Assembly (NCBI RefSeq): GCF_013186535.1
Contig: NZ_JABMCZ010000003.1
Span: 1,054,001 to 1,118,000, forward strand
Direction of reading: 5' to 3'
DNA length: 64,000 nucleotides
Origin: Nocardia terpenica
Lineage (GTDB): Bacteria > Actinomycetota > Actinomycetes > Mycobacteriales > Mycobacteriaceae
Under the pieces are notes generated by a model, which was not told the DNA's origin, made no database searches, and was given only the letters and a program-made list of their open reading frames with translations. This document shows positions 1-8,781 of the stretch, piece after piece (position 1 is the stretch's first letter; the number at the start of each line of letters is the position of its first letter). The translations under genes and the position numbers were made by a program.

Positions 1-91
1 TCATTGCCACAGTGGGTAGCCGACGGGTTTCCTCGAGAGCGTAGACGGCTGCTCCGGCGGCGACTCGGGCGAAAAACGGCGGTCGAAACAT
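1..91 (-). CDS. lipid-droplet-associated-like protein, N-terminal fragment
   Basis: Only the first 30 codons are in the window; the gene runs off the left edge. It begins MFRPPFFARVAAGAAVYA and continues into EETRRLPT. This resembles the N-terminus of a small actinobacterial family (Rv1109c-like) that is annotated in related genera as lipid droplet-associated. The ATG at 91 follows a TTGGGG stretch. The gene is divergent from ispH, as in mycobacteria. A longer reading in another frame spans 1-267 but has no family-like sequence, so I prefer this frame. The identity rests on a short fragment and on synteny. Confidence 0.55.
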   Translation of the reverse strand, partial: MFRPPFFARVAAGAAVYALEETRRLPTVAM

Positions 92-254
92 GCCCCAACT
101 GTCCCGCCTCTCCGCGATTTTTGCCATAGGAGTGCGTGCCTCTCGGTGTGGCGGTCGTTACGTCGCTCGACGATATCGGGTGGCGGCCCGTTCCGCGGTG
201 CCGGGTGGCGATGTCGCCGCCCCTGGTATCGCGGGCGCACGTAAGCTGTGAGGC

Positions 255-1259
255 ATGTCCTCGGCAATCCCCTTGAACGTCGGAATCGCCCGGTCGGCCG
301 GGTCGGCCGCGGCCGGTGCGGGCAAGCGCGTGCTGCTCGCCGAGCCGCGCGGCTACTGCGCCGGTGTGGATCGCGCGGTGGAGACCGTGGAGCGCGCGCT
401 CGACAAGCACGGCGCGCCGATCTACGTCCGCAAGGAGATCGTGCACAACCGGCACGTCGTCGAGACGCTGCGGGAGCGCGGCGTGGTGTTCGTGAACGAG
501 ACCGACGAGGTGCCCGAGGGCGCGGTCGTGGTGTTCTCCGCGCACGGGGTGTCGCCCGCGGTGCGCGAGGGCGCCGAGACCCGCAATCTGCGTGCGATCG
601 ACGCGACCTGCCCGCTGGTCACCAAGGTGCATCACGAGGCCAAGCGGTTCGCCCGCGACGATTTCGACATTCTGCTCATCGGCCACGAGGGCCATGAGGA
701 GGTGGAGGGCACCGCGGGCGAGGCGCCCGAGCACGTGCAGCTGGTCGACGGCCCGGACGCGGTCGACGCCGTGACGGTGCGCGACGAGAACAAGGTCATC
801 TGGTTGTCGCAGACCACGCTGTCGGTGGACGAGACCATGCAGACCGTGCAGCGGCTGCGCGAGCGTTTCCCGAACCTGCAGGACCCGCCGAGCGACGACA
901 TCTGCTACGCCACCTCGAACCGTCAGACCGCGGTCAAGGCGATGGCGCCCGAGTGCGATCTGGTGATCGTGGTCGGTTCGCGCAATTCCTCGAATTCGGT
1001 GCGGCTGGTCGAGGTCGCGCTGAACGCGGGCGCGCGGGCCGCCCACCTGGTCGACTTCGCCCGCGAGGTGGACCCGGCCTGGCTCGAGGGCGTCGAGACC
1101 ATCGGCGTCACCTCCGGTGCCTCGGTCCCGGACATCCTCGTCCGCGGCCTGCTGGACCTGCTCGCCGAGCATGGCTACGCCGACGTCCACCCGGTCACCA
1201 CCGCCAACGAGACCCTGGTCTTCTCCCTTCCCCGGGAACTGCGCGCCTCCCGGCGCTGA
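255..1259 (+). CDS. ispH: 4-hydroxy-3-methylbut-2-enyl diphosphate reductase
   Basis: This is the last enzyme of the MEP isoprenoid pathway. It reduces HMBPP to IPP and DMAPP with a [4Fe-4S] cluster, in the cytoplasm. The 334-residue product has the normal family length. The three cluster cysteines are visible: C35 in GYCAGV, C119 in ATCPLV and C217 in ICYATSNRQ. The substrate-binding motifs SAHGV and VVGSRNSSNS are also present. The first 22 residues are a variable extension before the conserved KRVLLAEPRGYCAGV core, so a slightly later start is possible. The neighbouring genes match the Rv1109c-Rv1111c order of M. tuberculosis (lytB2). Confidence 0.97.
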   Translation: MSSAIPLNVGIARSAGSAAAGAGKRVLLAEPRGYCAGVDRAVETVERALDKHGAPIYVRKEIVHNRHVVETLRERGVVFVNETDEVPEGAVVVFSAHGVSPAVREGAETRNLRAIDATCPLVTKVHHEAKRFARDDFDILLIGHEGHEEVEGTAGEAPEHVQLVDGPDAVDAVTVRDENKVIWLSQTTLSVDETMQTVQRLRERFPNLQDPPSDDICYATSNRQTAVKAMAPECDLVIVVGSRNSSNSVRLVEVALNAGARAAHLVDFAREVDPAWLEGVETIGVTSGASVPDILVRGLLDLLAEHGYADVHPVTTANETLVFSLPRELRASRR

Positions 1260-1512
1260 CCGAACCCGCCTCGACGCGAAACCGCTTGTCCCGTAACGCT
1301 GCTGGCTGAGGCCACGATCAACATCTCGTGAGGACGATGCGTCGCATCCGGCCGGGCGGTTGGCCGGCGGTGGGCGTATTCGCGCGCCGAAATAGTCACG
1401 GGGGGAGGCGAATCGTCCGCACGGAGGGATCCGGGTGTGGGAGCGAGGGCTCACCCGGGGGCGACGTGCCGCCCGGCGGGCAGTGCCGGGGCGGCGCGAC
1501 GTTCGCCCGGAC

Positions 1513-2322
1513 TCAGCGTTCGATGCGGCCGGAATCCCGTTCGCGGTAGCGGACATTCGGGCGCGGATGCGGGGGCACGTCGCCGTTGTACGCGGCGCGG
1601 CCGCGCCGCGGGGCCGAATCGGCCGCTGCGGGGCGATCGGAGGTGCGGGGGTAGGACGAGGCGGGGGAGACCCGCGCGGAGCGGTCTGCGGGCCGTCCGC
1701 CGGTGCGGCGGGCGGTGCGCGAGGGCGATTCGGCGTCGGCGGCGCCGTCGGCTCGGGCGCGGCGGCGCGAGGTCTCGGATCGGTCGGTGGCCTTCCCGCG
1801 GCGCGTGCGGGAGGCGGACGAGGACGAGCGCGGCCCCCAGCTGTCGCCCTTGCGGGGGCGGGTGCGGACCCGGGCCGGACCGGATCCGCGCCGGTGCGCG
1901 ACCACCCGGATACCGCCGACCACCAGTACCAGCACGGTCGCCAGCGCCATGATCGGAAACCGGTTCACCAGCGGGATCGCCAGGTTCAGCAGGATGTCCT
2001 TGATCGAGGTCGAGCTGTGGCCGACCAGCTGCTGATAGGCCAGCGGGACCGCTAGAAACAGCAGCAGCGGGGGCGTCACCATCGTGGTGAACAGCCCGCG
2101 ATAACGCACCACGAGCGCCGCCAGCACACATCCGACGATGTAGCAGGCGGCGAACGCGCGAGTCAGCTCCTTACCGCCGCCGCCGACGTCGATGAAGAAC
2201 CCGATCAGGGCGCACGCGACCGCGATCAATACCGCCGCACCGGCCGGGACACCGGGCACCGACGGGATGATCGAGCGGTGCGATGCAGGCACCTCGGATC
2301 GCTCGCGTTGGATAGCTGCCAC
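1513..2322 (-). CDS. DUF6542 family membrane protein (Rv1111c-like)
   Basis: This predicted integral membrane protein has no known function. The GTG at 2322 gives 269 residues. After a short cytoplasmic start come about four hydrophobic segments within the first 120 residues (for example AAVLIAVACALIGFFIDV and FPIMALATVLVLVVGG). A tail of about 150 residues follows that is very rich in Arg, Ser, Ala and Pro. The layout and the position beside ispH match the actinobacterial DUF6542 family (Rv1111c). The basic tail could bind nucleic acid or anionic lipid, but that is only inference. The gene is convergent with ispH, with about 250 bp between the stop codons. Confidence 0.8.
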   Translation of the reverse strand: MAAIQRERSEVPASHRSIIPSVPGVPAGAAVLIAVACALIGFFIDVGGGGKELTRAFAACYIVGCVLAALVVRYRGLFTTMVTPPLLLFLAVPLAYQQLVGHSSTSIKDILLNLAIPLVNRFPIMALATVLVLVVGGIRVVAHRRGSGPARVRTRPRKGDSWGPRSSSSASRTRRGKATDRSETSRRRARADGAADAESPSRTARRTGGRPADRSARVSPASSYPRTSDRPAAADSAPRRGRAAYNGDVPPHPRPNVRYRERDSGRIER

Positions 2323-2380
2323 GTAAAGAACACTATCTGCCGCGAACGAAACGTGTGTCGAGGCCGGGCGTATGTCCGGG

Positions 2381-3517
2381 TCAATCGCTGGTGTCGGCGA
2401 ACCCGACGGCCCGCGGCCAGGTCTGGACGGGCGGGATTGCCGGCACCTCTCGCTCGCCGATTTCCAGCTCGTGCAGCCGGCGGGCGGTCACCAGCACGCG
2501 CGACTCCATCGTGGCCACCGTGTGATTGAAAGCGTCTACGGCCTTTCCGAGTTGGCCGCCGAGCCGGTCCAGGTGGCGGCCGGTGGCGCCGAGCCGCGCA
2601 TACAGCTCGCGTCCTAATTGCTGAATCGTTGCCACTTCTCGGGACAGGGCCTCCTGCCGCCAGCCGTAGGCGACGGTGCGCAGCAATGCGATCAGCGTGG
2701 TGGGCGTTGCGAGGATCACGTTCCGGGCGAAGCCGTATTCGAGCAGGCCGGAATCCGCGTTCAGCGCCGCGTCCAGGAACGGATCGCCGGGAACGAACAG
2801 GACCACGAATTCCGGCGAGGGGTCGAAGGCCGTCCAATATGCCTTGTCGGCCAATTGATCGATATGGGCGCGCAGGTGTTTGGCGTGCCGGGTGAGATGG
2901 TCGCCACGAAGTCGCGGGTCCTCCTCGGCGGTGGCGTCCAGGTAGGCGGTGAGCGGGACCTTGGCGTCGACCACGATCTGCCTGCCGCCCGCCAGCCGCA
3001 CCACCAGATCGGGCCGCACCCCGCCGTCGGGGCCGGACCGGGAGACCTGGGTATCGAAGTCGCAGTGCCGGGACATGCCCGCCAGCTCCACCACCCGCTC
3101 CAGCTGGATCTCGCCCCAGCGCCCGCGCACCTGCGGCGCCCGCAGCGCCGACACCAGCTGGCTGGTCTGCGTCGACAGCTGATGCGACATCCGCTGCATG
3201 CCCGCCACCTGCTCGCGCAGGCCCGAGTAGGCGTTGATGCGATTGTGCTCGACCTGCCGGATGTGCTGGTTCAGCGCGCCCACCGCCTCCCGCAGCGGCT
3301 CCACCAGCCCCCCGATCGCCTGCGAATTACGGCGCGCCGCATCCTCACTCGCCGCACTGAGCGACTGCCGCAGCACCTGCTCGTTGTCCCGCAGCGCCCC
3401 CAGCCGCGCCTCCGCCACGGCCGCCCGCTGCCCCGCCCGCGCCGCATGCCCCAACCAGCCCAGCCCAACCCCGGCGGCGAACACCAACAGCAGCGCGAAC
3501 AGCATCGGTGCGGTCAT
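2381..3517 (-). CDS. rmuC: DNA recombination protein RmuC
   Basis: RmuC family proteins limit rearrangements at inverted repeats and carry a nuclease-like fold. The product is 378 residues. It has an N-terminal membrane anchor (LFALLLVFAAGVGLGWLGH), then a coiled coil of roughly residues 25-120, then the conserved RmuC core with GRWGEIQLERVVELAGM and VDAKVPLTAYLDA. I chose the ATG at 3517 because it sits directly before the membrane segment; the open frame extends upstream only through low-complexity repeat DNA. The next gene group, sbcD-sbcC, also acts on hairpin and inverted-repeat DNA and is divergent from this gene. Confidence 0.92.
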   Translation of the reverse strand: MTAPMLFALLLVFAAGVGLGWLGHAARAGQRAAVAEARLGALRDNEQVLRQSLSAASEDAARRNSQAIGGLVEPLREAVGALNQHIRQVEHNRINAYSGLREQVAGMQRMSHQLSTQTSQLVSALRAPQVRGRWGEIQLERVVELAGMSRHCDFDTQVSRSGPDGGVRPDLVVRLAGGRQIVVDAKVPLTAYLDATAEEDPRLRGDHLTRHAKHLRAHIDQLADKAYWTAFDPSPEFVVLFVPGDPFLDAALNADSGLLEYGFARNVILATPTTLIALLRTVAYGWRQEALSREVATIQQLGRELYARLGATGRHLDRLGGQLGKAVDAFNHTVATMESRVLVTARRLHELEIGEREVPAIPPVQTWPRAVGFADTSD

Positions 3518-3643
3518 AGAGGCAGATGGTGCCGTACACCACCGACAAGGTCCGGATGCCGCGCCCTGGACCGCCGGTGCCGTCACCGCGATTGGGCCTG
3601 GTGCCGCGCACCATCCCGGCAGCCGTCCGGATTCCTCCTGATT

Positions 3644-3697
3644 CCGGCGTGCTTTTGGCCGGAATCCTCGGTGAGGTCCCGGCCAAAAGCACGCCGG
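3644..3697. repeat. paired palindromes, 19-bp perfect inverted repeat
   Basis: Left arm 3644-3662 and right arm 3679-3697 are exact reverse complements (CCGGCGTGCTTTTGGCCGG and its complement), with a 16-base loop. Each arm is also a small hairpin by itself, of the form TTCCGGC-N9-GCCGGAA. Long inverted repeats of this kind could form a cruciform. The element lies between the divergent rmuC and sbcD genes, so it is not simply a terminator. A near-identical pair occurs at 8512-8581. Confidence 0.9.
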
Positions 3698-3810
3698 GAC
3701 CATGGGGGGTGGTGTGCCGGGATCGTGGGGGTGGTGTGCCTGGGGCCGTGGGGGTGGTGTGCCGGGGCCGTGGGGACGTTGTCTCGGGGCCATGGGGATG
3801 GTCGGGTCTG
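3692..3810. repeat. degenerate 22-23 bp tandem array
   Basis: Four to five imperfect units run away from the inverted repeat, each close to GTGTGCCGGGGCCGTGGGGG. Each unit begins with a CCGGG-type head shared with the other intergenic arrays in the window. Together with the inverted repeat, this fills most of the 361-bp gap between rmuC and sbcD. The last 60 bp before sbcD hold no other recognisable feature. Confidence 0.75.
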
Positions 3811-3878
3811 GCGCGAATGGGACAGGTTCGGCGCGGTTGTTTTCGGTCTGTCGGGGGGATGCTCTACGGTTTCGCGGC

Positions 3879-5042
3879 ATGCGGATGCTGCACACGTCGG
3901 ACTGGCACATCGGGCGTACCTTTCACGGCGTCGATCTGCTTGGCGATCAGGCGCGTTCGCTGGAGTTCCTGGCCGAGGTCGTGGCGGAGCAGCGTATCGA
4001 CGTGGTGCTGGTGCCGGGCGACGTGTACGACCGGTCCATTCCCAGTGCCGACGCGATCGCGGTCTGTATCAGGGGGTTCGAGCGGATTCGCGCGGCGGGG
4101 GCGGTGATCGTCGCCACGTCCGGGAATCACGATTCGCCGACCCGGCTGGGCGCGCTCGGTAGCTTCGCGGCGGCGGGCGGGCTGCATCTGCGCACCTCGC
4201 TCGCGGAACTGGAGCAGCCGGTGCTGCTGCGCGACGAGCACGGTGCGATCGCCTGCTACGGCATCCCGTACCTGGAGCCGGAGATCACCCGCGCCGAACT
4301 CGGCGTGCCGCAGGCGCGTTCGCACGCGGAGATCCTGGACGCGGCCATGCAGCGCGTCCGCGCCGACCTCGCGCGCCGCGGCAATCCGCGCTCGGTGGTG
4401 CTCGCGCACGCCTTCGTGGTCGGCGGCGAGGCGACCGGATCGGAGCGGTCCATCTCGGTCGGCGGGGTGGAGACGGTGCCGCTGGCCGCGTTCGACGGCA
4501 TCGACTACGTGGCGCTCGGGCATCTGCACTCGCCGCAGACGTTGTCGGAGTCGGTGCGGTATTCCGGTTCGCCGCTGCCGTATTCGTTCGCCGAACGCTC
4601 GCATCGCAAGGCGGCGTGGATCGTCGAACTGGACGGCGACGGCCTGCACACCGTGCAGCGCCACGACCTCCCGCAGGTGCGCGGCCTCACCCAGCTCACC
4701 GGCGCACTGGACGACCTGCTCGCCGACCCCGCCCACGCCGCCGCGCAGGACCACTACGTTTCGGCGACGCTGACCGACGAGGCCCGCCCGGTCGACGCGC
4801 TGCGCCGCCTGCGAGAGCGGTTCCCGCACGCCGTGCACGTGGAATGGGTTCGGCCGGAAGGCAATCCGGAGCTCCGCTACCGCGAGCGAGTACACGGCCG
4901 CCGCGATTCGGAGGTGGCCCACAGCTTCCTCACCGACGTCCGCGGCACCCCCAGCCGCGCCGAAATGGCTTGGGTGGAACGCGCTCTCGCCGCCGCGGGC
5001 GCGGTGCCCGCTGCCGAAAGCCCGGTGGACGTCGCGGTATGA
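3879..5042 (+). CDS. sbcD: exonuclease SbcCD subunit D
   Basis: This is the Mre11-type nuclease subunit of the SbcCD complex, which opens DNA hairpins and degrades double-strand ends. The product is 387 residues. The metallophosphoesterase motifs are in order: D8 and H10 in LHTSDWH, GDVYDRS, SGNHDS, then HAFV and GHLH. The ATG at 3879 (MRMLHTSDWHIG) is chosen because the nuclease core normally starts at the N-terminus and the upstream open frame is repeat DNA. The stop codon overlaps the sbcC start by four bases (ATGA), which implies translational coupling. Confidence 0.96.
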   Translation: MRMLHTSDWHIGRTFHGVDLLGDQARSLEFLAEVVAEQRIDVVLVPGDVYDRSIPSADAIAVCIRGFERIRAAGAVIVATSGNHDSPTRLGALGSFAAAGGLHLRTSLAELEQPVLLRDEHGAIACYGIPYLEPEITRAELGVPQARSHAEILDAAMQRVRADLARRGNPRSVVLAHAFVVGGEATGSERSISVGGVETVPLAAFDGIDYVALGHLHSPQTLSESVRYSGSPLPYSFAERSHRKAAWIVELDGDGLHTVQRHDLPQVRGLTQLTGALDDLLADPAHAAAQDHYVSATLTDEARPVDALRRLRERFPHAVHVEWVRPEGNPELRYRERVHGRRDSEVAHSFLTDVRGTPSRAEMAWVERALAAAGAVPAAESPVDVAV

Positions 5043-8000
5043 GGTTGCATCGGCTGGAGATGACCGCCTTCGGGCCGTTTGCCGAGACCGCGGTGGTCGA
5101 CTTCGACGAACTGGGTGCCGACGGGTTGTTCCTGCTGCACGGGCAGACCGGGGCGGGGAAGACGACCGTATTGGATGCGATTGCTTTCGCGCTCTACGGC
5201 CGGGTGCCGGGGGCGCGCGGGGAGAGCAAGCGGCTGCATTCCGATCACGCGGATCCGCAGACCGCGCCCCGGGTGGTGTTGGAGGCGACGCTCGGGGGAC
5301 GGCGGTTGCGGCTGATTCGGTCGCCGGAGTTCGAGCGGCCGAAGAAGCGCGGGACCGGATGGCGGACCGAGCAGGCGTCCGCCACCTTGGAATGGCTGGA
5401 TGGGCGCGGCCAGCATCTGTCGCGGATTCCGGATATCGGCGACGAGGTGGTTCGGCTGCTCGGCATGAGCGCCGATCAGTTCTTTCAGGTGGTGCTGCTG
5501 CCGCAGGGGGATTTCGCGCGTTTTCTGCGGTCGGAGAACGAGGAGCGGGAGAAGCTGCTCGAAAAGCTCTTCGACACCGAACGTTTCGGTACCGCCGAAC
5601 AATGGCTGGCGCAGCGGCGGCGAGACAGCGCGGCCGAGGTGGAGGCGCAGCGGCAGAGCATCGACCGGCTCATCGCCCAGGTCGGCGTCGCCGCGGGGGT
5701 GGGCGCCACCGAGACGGTCGGGCCGCTCGAGGCCGTCGACTGGTCTCAGGCATTGCTCGCCACCGCGCGGGCGGATGTCGCGACGACGACCGCCGAACTC
5801 GAACGCGGGCAACGGGATTCGGCTCGCGCGCAGGCCGAGGCCGAACGGCAGCGCCGCCTGCACGACCTCCGCCGCCGCCTCGCCGCGGCCCGTGGCCAGC
5901 TCGAGGAATACGCGGCCGCCGCCGAACATCGCACCCGACTCCAGGGGGAATTGGAGACCGCTCGCCGCGCCGAGCCGGTCGCGACCGCGCTGGCCGAGGC
6001 CCGCGCCGCCGCGGTCACCCTGCGCCGTCATACCGACACCACCCGTGATCTCGCCGAACGCCTCGCCTCGCGGCTGCTCGAGCCCGCGAGCGGTGAGCTC
6101 GGTGGAACACCTTGGGCGGCTGCCGATCTCATCGACAACGAGTTGGCCGGTAGCGACCTCGCCGAGGATCTGGCCGTATTGTCGCCGACCGCAGAGCAAT
6201 CCGACGCGGCCGGTGATTCCGTCGAAGACTCAGCCGCACGGCTCGAAGAGGTCGACGCGGCGGAGGTGACGGAACCTGTTGAACTGGAACTATTCTCGAT
6301 CACTCTGCCGCCGCGGGCCGACGAGCCCGCCGCGCCACAGTCGGATCGCGCGGAGCCGACACCTGCTGTGGCCGAAACCGTCGATGCGCCCACCGCGCAG
6401 CCGTCCCCCCACGTCGCCAAGCGCCTCGATACCGCCGTACAGCGCTGGACCGCCCAGATCGGAGCGCTCGACGAGGTCCGGGCCGATGCGGAATCGGCCG
6501 TCGCGCAGGCGACCGAATTGGCCGGTCTGCGTGCGGAGTACGAGGCGCTGACCGAGCAGGTCACGCGGCTGACGGCTCGTCGCGCGCAGCTGCCCGAGGC
6601 CATCGGCAGCGCCGAGACCGCCGTGCGGGCGGCCGAGGCGGCGACCGCGGAACTGCGCGGATTGCAGACCGAATGCGAGCGGTTGCGCGCCGCCGCCACC
6701 GCCGCCGTCGAACTCGCCACCCTGAGCGGCGAATCGGCCCGTGCGACAGCCGAATTCGAGGCCGCCCGCGCGGCACACAGCGATGCCCGCGAGCGCACCC
6801 TCGACGTGCGCGAGCGGCGGCTCGCCGGAATGGCGGCCGAATTGGCGGGCGCGCTCGCCGACGGGCAGCCGTGCAGCGTCTGCGGTTCCACCGAGCATCC
6901 GGCCCCGGCCGCGGCGTCCGCCGTCACCGCGGCCAAGGAGGACGAGGAGAAGGCGGTCGCCGCGGAACGCGCCGCCGAGGCCGCCCGCGATCGGGCGCTG
7001 GCCCGCACCACCGAACTCCAGCGCCGCAGGGAGGTGCTCGTGGAGCGCGGCGGCGACGGCGACAAGGCGGAACTGGCCGCCGCCCTCGACGCCGCCACCC
7101 GGCGCTACGAATCCGCCCGCACGACCGCCGCCCGCACCGCGGAGCTGACCGCCGAACTGTCCCGCCTGCGCGGCGACGAGACACGGCTGCAGGACGAACT
7201 GCGCGAGCTCGAGAGCCGGTGCAGCGCAACGCAAGAGCGCATCCTGGCCGCGGACCGGCGGCTGGCCGAGCTCACCGAGCGCCTGCGCGCCGCCGCGGGG
7301 GTCGACGACACGGTGGAACGCCGCCGCGCCCGCCTGACGGCACTGATTCAGGTGGCGGACGAACTGCGTACCGCCCGCGCCGATGCCGCCGCCGCCCGGG
7401 AACAGGTCGCGACGCTGGCGCGGCGGGTCGAACAGCTCGCCCGCGCGGCCGGATTGGTGACCGGACCGAATATGGTTGTGGCCGAGGGGGATGCGGAGCC
7501 CGACTACACCGTGCTGGCCACCTACGCCAGGGTCGTCGATGCCGCCACCCGCGCCCCGGAGCGGCAGGCCGCGATCGAGGCGGAACTGGTGGCCGCCGAC
7601 CGCGCCCACGCCCACGCCCGGGCGGTGCTGGCCGAGCCCGAGATCCAGGCCGCCGCCACCGCCGAACCCGGCGACCTCGACGAGCTGGAATCCCTTGTCG
7701 CCCAGGCCCGTACCCGGCTGGACGCCGCCGTCGCCGCGCACGCCGAGGCCGCCCGGCGGGCCACGCAGCTGGAGGAGTTGAGCGGTCAGCTGTGGGCGGC
7801 GGTGGACCGCGTCGCCCCGATGCAGCGCGCCCACGAGGAACTGGCCGGGCTCGCCGAGGTGGTGGCCGGACGCGGCGAGAACAACCGCCGCATGTCGCTG
7901 CGCTCGTACGTTTTGGCCGCGCGGCTGGAGGAGGTGGCGGTCGCGGGCTCGGTGCGACTGCGCCGAATGTCCGGCGGCCGTTACGAATTCGTGCACTCCG

Positions 8001-8380
8001 ACGCCGCGGGCCGACACGGCCGCCGCGGCGGCCTGGGCCTGGACATCCGCGACGCCTACACCGGCGCGGTCCGCCCCGCCACCACCCTCTCCGGCGGCGA
8101 GACCTTCATGGCCTCCCTGTCCCTGGCCCTCGGCCTGGCCGACGTGGTCGCCGCCGAATCCGGCGGCCTCATCCTCGACACCCTGTTCATCGACGAGGGT
8201 TTCGGCAGCCTCGACGCCGACACCCTCGACGCCGTCATGGGCGTCCTGGACGAACTCCGCTCCGGCGGAAGAGTAGTCGGCATAGTCAGCCACGTAGACG
8301 AAATGCGCCAACGCATCCCCACCCGCCTCCACGTAATCCGCGACCCCACCGGCTCCCGTCTCCGAACCGTCGTCGCCTGA
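5039..8380 (+). CDS. sbcC: exonuclease SbcCD subunit C (Rad50-like ATPase)
   Basis: This is the SMC/Rad50-type ATPase partner of SbcD. The 1113-residue product has a Walker A (GQTGAGKTT, residues 35-43), a Q-loop region (FQVVLLPQGDFARFL), long Ala/Glu/Arg coiled coils, and a zinc hook with C612 and C615 (PCSVCGS). The ABC signature LSGGETFMASLSLAL lies near residue 1017 and the Walker B LILDTLFIDEGFG near 1043. It is somewhat longer than many homologues. Residues about 350-465 form an acidic, Pro/Ala-rich, non-coiled stretch in the first coiled-coil arm, which looks like a lineage-specific insertion. Confidence 0.96.
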   Translation: MRLHRLEMTAFGPFAETAVVDFDELGADGLFLLHGQTGAGKTTVLDAIAFALYGRVPGARGESKRLHSDHADPQTAPRVVLEATLGGRRLRLIRSPEFERPKKRGTGWRTEQASATLEWLDGRGQHLSRIPDIGDEVVRLLGMSADQFFQVVLLPQGDFARFLRSENEEREKLLEKLFDTERFGTAEQWLAQRRRDSAAEVEAQRQSIDRLIAQVGVAAGVGATETVGPLEAVDWSQALLATARADVATTTAELERGQRDSARAQAEAERQRRLHDLRRRLAAARGQLEEYAAAAEHRTRLQGELETARRAEPVATALAEARAAAVTLRRHTDTTRDLAERLASRLLEPASGELGGTPWAAADLIDNELAGSDLAEDLAVLSPTAEQSDAAGDSVEDSAARLEEVDAAEVTEPVELELFSITLPPRADEPAAPQSDRAEPTPAVAETVDAPTAQPSPHVAKRLDTAVQRWTAQIGALDEVRADAESAVAQATELAGLRAEYEALTEQVTRLTARRAQLPEAIGSAETAVRAAEAATAELRGLQTECERLRAAATAAVELATLSGESARATAEFEAARAAHSDARERTLDVRERRLAGMAAELAGALADGQPCSVCGSTEHPAPAAASAVTAAKEDEEKAVAAERAAEAARDRALARTTELQRRREVLVERGGDGDKAELAAALDAATRRYESARTTAARTAELTAELSRLRGDETRLQDELRELESRCSATQERILAADRRLAELTERLRAAAGVDDTVERRRARLTALIQVADELRTARADAAAAREQVATLARRVEQLARAAGLVTGPNMVVAEGDAEPDYTVLATYARVVDAATRAPERQAAIEAELVAADRAHAHARAVLAEPEIQAAATAEPGDLDELESLVAQARTRLDAAVAAHAEAARRATQLEELSGQLWAAVDRVAPMQRAHEELAGLAEVVAGRGENNRRMSLRSYVLAARLEEVAVAGSVRLRRMSGGRYEFVHSDAAGRHGRRGGLGLDIRDAYTGAVRPATTLSGGETFMASLSLALGLADVVAAESGGLILDTLFIDEGFGSLDADTLDAVMGVLDELRSGGRVVGIVSHVDEMRQRIPTRLHVIRDPTGSRLRTVVA

Positions 8381-8384
8381 CCCG

Positions 8385-8515
8385 ACCTGTCTGAGATTCC
8401 CGCCAACCCGGCCTGTCTGAGATTCCCGCCAACCCGGCCTGTCTGAGATTCCTGTCATTCCGGTCCACCTGAGGCTACTGTCATTCCGGCCTACCTGAGA
8501 TTCTCGTGATCCCGG
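8385..8515. repeat. 26-bp tandem array, five units (left arm)
   Basis: Five 26-bp units of the form CCTGTCTGAGATTCCCGCCA plus ACCCGG follow the sbcC stop directly. Read outward from the inverted repeat at 8512-8581 (on the complementary strand), each unit begins with a CCGGRATSAC-like head and ends with a CTCAGACAGG-like tail. The first units are nearly identical; those next to the inverted repeat differ more. Confidence 0.9.
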
Positions 8516-8581
8516 CATGCTTTTGGCCGGGATCCCTGCCAGGTCGGCTGCTCCAGTGGATTCCGGCCAAAAGCACGCCGG
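8512..8581. repeat. paired palindromes, inverted repeat copy 2
   Basis: Arms 8512-8530 and 8563-8581 are 19 bp with one mismatch, separated by 32 bases. They are the same sequence as the pair at 3644-3697. Each arm plus its flanks is a 23-bp hairpin with loop ATGCTTTTG or its complement CAAAAGCAC. It lies between the convergent sbcC and ogt genes, so it could also act as a bidirectional terminator here. Confidence 0.9.
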
Positions 8582-8738
8582 AATCACGAAGTGGGCTGGT
8601 GCGCCGGGATGGCGAAGTGGGCTGGTGCGCCGGGATGGCGGAGTGGGCTGGTGCGCCGGGATGGCGGAGTGGGCTGGTGCGCCGGAATGACGAAGTGGGC
8701 TGGTGCGCCGGAAGGTGAAGTGGGCTGGCGCGTCGGAA
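8582..8738. repeat. 26-bp tandem array, six units (right arm)
   Basis: Six units of about 26 bp run outward from the inverted repeat. Each starts CCGGRATGRCG and continues with an AGTGGGCTGGTGCG tail. The head matches that of the opposite array at 8385-8515, but the tail is different. The last unit is one base short and decays into unique sequence before ogt. With the left array and the palindromes, this accounts for the whole 400-bp gap. Confidence 0.9.
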
Positions 8739-8781
8739 TGCTATGGCGTGCAGAAGGAATGCGCCGGTTTCGGTGGGGCCG

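Noticed and set aside
1435..2055. Plus-strand frame of 206 codons opposite the DUF6542 gene
   Set aside because: Gly/Arg-rich composition is typical of antisense frames in high-GC DNA; the minus strand encodes clear membrane helices.
8385..8738. CRISPR-like array
   Set aside because: Whole units are repeated with no unique spacers, periods are only 26 bp and no cas genes are nearby. It is a minisatellite around palindromes.
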